Shown: positions 7,133 through 10,193 of the stretch, piece after piece
Position numbering within the stretch: position 1 is the first letter of the stretch
How the letters are laid out: each line of letters opens with the position of its first letter
Assembly: GCA_016839405.1 (NCBI GenBank)
Contig: JAEOUJ010000148.1
Location: forward strand, 1 to 10,193
DNA length: 10,193 nt
Source: Candidatus Gerdarchaeota archaeon
GTDB taxonomy: Archaea > Asgardarchaeota > Heimdallarchaeia > JABLTI01
Direction of reading: 5' to 3'
The notes under the pieces: generated by a model
Databases searched by the model: none
Told to the model about the DNA's origin: nothing
What the model saw: only the letters and a program-made list of their open reading frames with translations
Translations under genes and position numbers: made by a program

Positions 7133-7647
7133 TATTCAGCAGGAACCTCCTCAGATTTTTCATATTTTTTCAAATCAATCTTGGTAGGATCGATAACTGG
7201 AACATCTTTACCTTCCAGTTTAGCTAACAACTGAGCAACTCCATAGACAATCGCTTCAGGCTTTGGAGGACAACCAGGGATATAAACATCAACTGGGATA
7301 ACAGTATCAATTCCCAGACAGGGAATGTAACTATGACGGAAAATACCTCCACTACAAGCACAAGCACCAATCGCAACAACGAATTTGGGATCAGGTGTTT
7401 GCTCATACAAAAGCTTTAAGCGATCTTTCATCTGCTGTGTCGCAGGTCCAGTCACCACTAAAACATCAGCATGCCGTGGACTACCTTGTATCAGAATGCC
7501 AAAACGTTCAACATCGTAACGCGGGGTTAAAACATCAACAACTTCTATGTCGCAACCATTACATCCGCCGGTGTTTACATGAATAATCCAGGGTGACTTT
7601 ACTCGAGACCAAAGAACAATCTTATTGACTAATTTCTTTAAGACCAT
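7132..7647 (-). CDS. Group 4 [NiFe] hydrogenase small subunit, NuoB-like
   Basis: A 171-residue subunit carrying the [4Fe-4S] cluster nearest the active site (equivalent to N2 in complex I). GGCNGCDIEVVDVLTPRYDV (27-46) has cysteines C29 and C32 in a C-x2-C, as in EchC/MbhJ-type hydrogenases; NuoB of complex I has adjacent cysteines (CC). The other two ligands are in GACACSGGIF (C96) and PGCPPKPEA (C126). C98 and C110 are extra cysteines, and one of them could also serve. ASPRxADxLxVxG of NuoB appears here as GSPRHADVLVVTG. The first 20 residues are basic and hydrophobic, as expected for contact with the membrane arm. SD AGGTGA overlaps the TGA stop of nuoA. Together with the large subunit this identifies the catalytic core as hydrogenase. 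Confidence 0.94.
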   Translation of the reverse strand: MVLKKLVNKIVLWSRVKSPWIIHVNTGGCNGCDIEVVDVLTPRYDVERFGILIQGSPRHADVLVVTGPATQQMKDRLKLLYEQTPDPKFVVAIGACACSGGIFRHSYIPCLGIDTVIPVDVYIPGCPPKPEAIVYGVAQLLAKLEGKDVPVIDPTKIDLKKYEKSEEVPAE

Positions 7648-7656
7648 ATCTTTATT

Positions 7657-8010
7657 TCACCTTCTGAGTGTTATCACTCCCAATAAACCAATTCCGGCAA
7701 ATATAGCTGCCATACCACTAAACTGATAGATATACTGATAATCTGCAGTTAGTGTCACCATAGCTGTTGCTAGTACAAATGCTAAAATGTCGAAAATTGT
7801 AAAGTAAATTGCGAAAATGAAACTATTGGGGTAAAATTGTGATTGGCCACTCACCATGTCTTCTCCGCAGGCATAGCTTTTCAGCTTGTCTTCTGTAGGT
7901 TTTCGGGGGGCTAACCCTCTGCCTAATAGATACAATAGTATCACGGCGAGTAGGACTAAACCAAACGCTATCCAAAGTATATAAGGTTCAGTTACCATTG
8001 TTCTATACAT
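7657..8010 (-). CDS. nuoA: NuoA-like membrane subunit
   Basis: A 117-residue, three-helix subunit (about 9-30, 62-86, 94-114). LAPRKPTEDKLKSYACGED matches the TM1-TM2 loop of NuoA, with C48 at the conserved cysteine. TM2 holds FTIFDILAFVLA; the usual FDxE motif reads FDIL, so D74 is kept but the conserved glutamate (E81 in E. coli) is L76. NuoA lines the quinone tunnel of complex I and is not, to my knowledge, a standard part of Mbh or Ech hydrogenases, so its presence is notable. It is the first gene of the operon. Start: ATG at 8010 has AGG only 2 nt upstream; a second in-frame ATG at 7998 (fifth codon) is an alternative. Neither has a clear SD, so the start is uncertain. Confidence 0.9.
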   Translation of the reverse strand: MYRTMVTEPYILWIAFGLVLLAVILLYLLGRGLAPRKPTEDKLKSYACGEDMVSGQSQFYPNSFIFAIYFTIFDILAFVLATAMVTLTADYQYIYQFSGMAAIFAGIGLLGVITLRR

Positions 8011-8028
8011 CGCCTATAAAATTTTCAA

Positions 8029-8040
8029 TTGACTAGTCAA
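8029..8040. promoter_or_regulatory. Perfect 12-bp palindrome, candidate operator
   Basis: TTGACTAGTCAA equals its own reverse complement. It lies 19 bp upstream of the nuoA ATG at 8010 and about 22 bp downstream of a TATA-like element, so it would fall at or near the transcription start of the hydrogenase operon, a common place for archaeal repressor binding. No regulator gene is in the window. The function is inferred from position only. Confidence 0.4.
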
Positions 8041-8060
8041 CTCTTTGAATTGAATTTGCA

Positions 8061-8071
8061 TTATTAAAAAG
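8061..8071 (-). promoter_or_regulatory. Candidate TATA box of the hydrogenase operon
   Basis: The minus strand reads CTTTTTAATAA. An archaeal start would be expected about 25 bp downstream, near 8036-8042, leaving a leader of about 25-30 nt before the nuoA start. A second A/T element (8013-8024, TTTTATAG) is too close to either ATG to be preferred. AT-rich background makes this tentative. Confidence 0.3.
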
Positions 8072-8240
8072 TTTTGTGCTTATTTTATTTTTATGCCCTT
8101 AGAAATTAAAGTAATATTCTTATTGTAGCTCTTGATTTCTTATTTCATATCGAATAAATGAGATAAATCAAGTATTTTTTTATTATTTAAAAAAAGGATT
8201 TCCATCAATATTTTTAACACGTCAAAAAAATAGGTAATTT

Positions 8241-8251
8241 CTTAAATTTAA
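8241..8251 (+). promoter_or_regulatory. Candidate TATA box of the rdh-like/HEAT unit
   Basis: CTTAAATTTAA lies about 55-65 bp before the TTG start at 8306. A transcription start near 8272-8278 would leave a leader of about 30 nt containing the AGGAT ribosome site. The surrounding sequence is so A/T-rich that other placements are possible. Confidence 0.25.
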
Positions 8252-8291
8252 TCGAAATGATTTTACTATAATTTTTTAAAATAATTATCTT

Positions 8292-8296
8292 AGGAT
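8292..8296 (+). promoter_or_regulatory. Ribosome site supporting TTG start of rdh-like gene
   Basis: AGGAT, 9 nt before TTG at 8306. An in-frame TAG at 8291-8293 rules out an earlier start, and the next methionine in frame is residue 51, so TTG is the best start. Confidence 0.55.
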
Positions 8297-8305
8297 AGAT
8301 TCACA

Positions 8306-9388
8306 TTGACCAAAAATAAATTAGAAAAAGATAAAACAAAATCCTCAGTTTCACCTAATTATGCTATTAATGATGATTTTAAACCTTTTAGTGAATCTAA
8401 CAATATTTTTGGTCGACTTATTTGGGATAAAGATTTTAAATTTTATAAAAAATATATGTATGATAAAGTTCCAGAAATACTAGATGATTCACAACCTGGT
8501 TATACCCAAATTGATCATGCTTTAGCTATTGCCTCTTGGACTGTTCATGATTATTTTAAGAATGCATTTTTATGGGAAAAACTTGGTTCACCAGTTAATG
8601 TTATGGAAATGGCTAATCTTGAAAAGTATGAAATTAATGATCATAATATTGAAAAAATCACTAAAACAATAAAAGCTGCTGCCAAATCTTTTGGTGCTTC
8701 GCTTGTAGGCATTGCACCTTATGATAATCGTTGGACTTATACTGAGGATCGAGGTGAATTACCGATAGTTATGCCTAAAGAAGTTAATTCTGTAATTGCA
8801 ATAGCTATTGAAATGGATGCTAATGCTATTAGTACAACTCCATCTATGGCTCAAGGATTTGCTAACGGGCTTGGTTATTCTAAATTAGCTTTTTTGGTTT
8901 CTTGTTTAGCAGAATTTATTAGAAAATTAGGTTATATAGCTATTCCTTCTGGTAATGATACAGCATTATCAATACCTATTGCTATCGATGCAGGACTTGG
9001 ACAAATTGGTAGAAATGGTTTACTTACTACTAAGGAATTTGGTGCTAGAATTAGACTTTGTAAAGTCTTTACCAATATGCCATTATTACATGATGAACCT
9101 ATTGATTTTGGTTTAACTGATTATTGTAAGCGATGCAAAAAATGTGCTGAAGCATGTGAAGTTGATGCTATTTCTTTTGATGAAGAACCATCATTTAAGA
9201 CACATAGCAATTGCAATAATAAAGGTATTTTAAGGTGGGCTGTTAATGGTGAAAAATGCTATCAATTTTGGATTGATAATGGTGGTGAATGTTCTACATG
9301 TATAACTTCATGTCCATTTAATTTAAGATCAGGAAAAAAGTATCTTGATCCTCAAGAATATTGGGAGAGAAAATTAACTAATGAATAG
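8306..9388 (+). CDS. Reductive-dehalogenase-like corrinoid/Fe-S protein, cytosolic, no Tat signal
   Basis: A 360-residue protein of the reductive dehalogenase (RdhA)/epoxyqueuosine reductase (QueG) superfamily. The core GLGYSKLAF...AIPSGND...GLGQIGRNGLL...GARIRLCKVF is typical of RdhA. Y191, N217 and R250 have the same spacing (26 and 33) as the active-site Tyr246, Asn272 and Arg305 of PceA, as I recall that structure. Two [4Fe-4S] motifs follow: CKRCKKCAEAC (C274, C277, C280, C284), then C318 with CSTCITSC (C329, C332, C336). This predicts cobalamin-dependent reductive chemistry. There is no twin-arginine signal; the N-terminus is lysine-rich and polar, so the protein should be cytosolic, unlike respiratory RdhA. 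It is also shorter than those (usually about 450-550 residues). No rdhB anchor gene is adjacent. The substrate is unknown: organohalide, or another cobalamin-dependent reduction. It is read away from the hydrogenase operon and followed by a coupled HEAT gene. Confidence 0.85.
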   Translation: MTKNKLEKDKTKSSVSPNYAINDDFKPFSESNNIFGRLIWDKDFKFYKKYMYDKVPEILDDSQPGYTQIDHALAIASWTVHDYFKNAFLWEKLGSPVNVMEMANLEKYEINDHNIEKITKTIKAAAKSFGASLVGIAPYDNRWTYTEDRGELPIVMPKEVNSVIAIAIEMDANAISTTPSMAQGFANGLGYSKLAFLVSCLAEFIRKLGYIAIPSGNDTALSIPIAIDAGLGQIGRNGLLTTKEFGARIRLCKVFTNMPLLHDEPIDFGLTDYCKRCKKCAEACEVDAISFDEEPSFKTHSNCNNKGILRWAVNGEKCYQFWIDNGGECSTCITSCPFNLRSGKKYLDPQEYWERKLTNE

Positions 9389-9392
9389 GTGA
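9387..9392 (+). promoter_or_regulatory. Shine-Dalgarno site of the HEAT-repeat gene overlapping the rdh-like stop
   Basis: AGGTGA begins inside the TAG stop of the preceding gene and lies 7 nt before the TTG start at 9400. This supports both the TTG start and co-translation of the two genes. Confidence 0.65.
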
Positions 9393-9399
9393 TTTTCAA

Positions 9400-10104
9400 T
9401 TGCAAGATTTAATTAATGAATTATTGGATCTATTGGACAAAGAAACTTCTGATACAAATTATCTAGTTGAATCATTTGTACTTGTTAATAAAAAACAATC
9501 TGGTAAATTAGTTCTCGAATTATTAAAAGAGAAATATGACCTTACCAATAAAAAACTCTCTATTCTTAATGAACAAGCATTACCATATACACCAGATGAA
9601 GTTTATTTAGAAATACTAGAAAAATTGTTAAGACATAGGAACAGTTCTAATGAATTGAAATCTCTTGTTATACAAAAAATTGGTTGGAGAGGTAAATATG
9701 CAAAATCTCTTACTTCAAATCTTGTGGATATTTTAGAGAGTAATAATTTACTAAAAGGTATAACTTCTATTGCTTTATCAGAGCTTGAATGGGAAAAAAA
9801 AGAGATTTTAGTTCCTTATCTTATTGAAGTATTAAGGAAGGAAAGAGAATATACTATCAGAATGAATGCTGCTAGACAATTATTGAAATATGATAGAATC
9901 AATTCTGATGTACTTCCTGCATTAATCAAAGCTTTGGAAATGGATCAAGATTTTCGTGTTCGTCAAAAAATAGCCCATTATATTGGTGAATTAGGTCGAA
10001 AAGAAGCAATTCCCAATCTTGAAAATGTCATAAAAAATGACAACCATACTTTAGTTAGATCTGTTACTTCTCGAGTTATAAATGAACTGAAGGAATTAAA
10101 ATGA
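9400..10104 (+). CDS. HEAT-repeat protein
   Basis: A 234-residue soluble, all-helical protein. The C-terminal part is built of HEAT/PBS-lyase-type repeats: about 134-167 (ILVPYLIEVLRKE then IRMNAARQLLKY), 169-200 (VLPALIKALEMD then FRVRQKIAHYIGELG) and 202-234 (AIPNLENVIKND then LVRSVTSRVINEL). A weaker unit may cover 100-133. The N-terminal 95 residues are helical and charged with less clear repeats. There is no signal peptide, membrane segment or catalytic motif. HEAT proteins usually bind other proteins; some relatives act on phycobilin or metal-cofactor proteins, but nothing here points to that. The TTG start is 11 nt after the rdh-like stop, with AGGTGA overlapping that stop, so the two are probably one unit and this protein may serve as scaffold or assembly partner for the rdh-like enzyme (inference). 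Its sequence looks A/T-rich, like the gene before it. Confidence 0.75.
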   Translation: MQDLINELLDLLDKETSDTNYLVESFVLVNKKQSGKLVLELLKEKYDLTNKKLSILNEQALPYTPDEVYLEILEKLLRHRNSSNELKSLVIQKIGWRGKYAKSLTSNLVDILESNNLLKGITSIALSELEWEKKEILVPYLIEVLRKEREYTIRMNAARQLLKYDRINSDVLPALIKALEMDQDFRVRQKIAHYIGELGRKEAIPNLENVIKNDNHTLVRSVTSRVINELKELK

Positions 10105-10142
10105 AAATCAATTTCTTATTAATAGTAATTAGCATTTTATAA
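10101..10142 (+). other. Possible 13-codon hydrophobic small ORF
   Basis: ATG at 10101 overlaps the TGA of the HEAT gene (ATGA) and is preceded by GAAGGA with a 6-nt gap. It encodes MKINFLLIVISIL then TAA. It could be a tiny membrane peptide, a remnant of a signal-peptide gene, or chance in A/T-rich DNA. The 51 bases after it show no gene or clear terminator. Confidence 0.2.
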
Positions 10143-10193
10143 AGAAAAATTTCTAAGAGCTTGATTAGTTCTCCTAAAATTGTAGAGTAATTA

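Larger units (their letters stand above)
8011..8305. other. Divergent intergenic region between hydrogenase operon and rdh-like gene
   Basis: 295 bp, very AT-rich, without a credible gene (the short ATG ORF at 8093 has 11 codons and no SD). It must hold the promoters of both divergent units. Candidate elements are listed separately. A run of T, a short A/T loop and a run of A at about 8175-8195 forms a weak A/T-only inverted repeat of doubtful meaning. Confidence 0.6.

Noticed and set aside
6181..7586. ORFs at 6181-6438, 6466-6693, 6476-6664, 7042-7227, 7224-7406 and 7395-7586
   Set aside because: They overlap the D, C and B genes in other frames; the true frames carry conserved motifs throughout.
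8093..8128. 11-codon ORF starting MPLEIK in the intergenic region
   Set aside because: It has no ribosome site, is very short, and lies in A/T-rich DNA where such ORFs are common.
8175..8195. T-run/A-run inverted repeat as a terminator
   Set aside because: It consists only of A and T, has no GC stem, and lies between two divergent starts where no transcript should end.
8306..9388. QueG (epoxyqueuosine reductase) as the main call
   Set aside because: The motif spacing, the NNKGILRWAVNGEKC stretch and the CSTCITSCPFN end match RdhA better; QueG remains a distant relative.
1..10193. CRISPR arrays, tRNA or rRNA genes, insertion sequences
   Set aside because: No regularly spaced repeats, cloverleaf-like segments, rRNA-like stretches, transposase motifs or flanking inverted repeats were seen by reading both strands.

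Overview
The window looks archaeal, plausibly from an Asgard archaeon of the Heimdallarchaeia type. The reasons are an 11-subunit-style complex I gene order (A-B-C-D-H-I-J-J-K-L-M, no E/F/G module), a NuoJ function split over two genes, AT-rich DNA, strong Shine-Dalgarno sites with several TTG starts, TATA-like promoter elements, and a cytosolic reductive-dehalogenase-like protein. The lineage is an inference; no rRNA or marker gene is present.

Minus strand, 8010 down to 1: one tightly packed operon of eleven genes, nuoA-B-C-D-H-I-J(N)-J(C)/mbhE-like-K-L-M, the last cut by the window edge. The layout and the full-size L subunit are those of respiratory complex I. The catalytic pair is not. 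The 'NuoD' protein keeps both cysteine pairs that hold the NiFe site (RICGICSHIH and DPCFSCEDR) and has a C-terminal tail like a hydrogenase maturation peptide. The 'NuoB' protein has a CNGC motif like group 4 hydrogenase small subunits instead of the tandem CC of complex I. So this is best read as a membrane-bound group 4 [NiFe] hydrogenase built on a nearly complete complex I membrane arm. Electrons would pass between a ferredoxin-like partner, the two [4Fe-4S] clusters of NuoI, the cluster of the B subunit and the NiFe site (H+/H2), coupled to ion pumping by H, J, K, L and M. Residues tied to quinone chemistry in complex I are replaced in A and D. No NADH, F420 or maturation genes are in the window.

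Positions 8011-8305: an AT-rich divergent intergenic region with a perfect 12-bp palindrome beside a TATA-like element of the hydrogenase operon, and weaker elements for the rightward genes.

Plus strand, 8306-10104: two TTG-started, translationally coupled genes that look more AT-rich than the operon. The first is a 360-residue reductive-dehalogenase/QueG-superfamily protein with the RdhA Tyr-Asn-Arg active-site spacing and two [4Fe-4S] motifs but no Tat signal. The second is a HEAT-repeat protein. A 13-codon hydrophobic ORF overlaps the end of the HEAT gene; the rest of the right end holds nothing I recognise.
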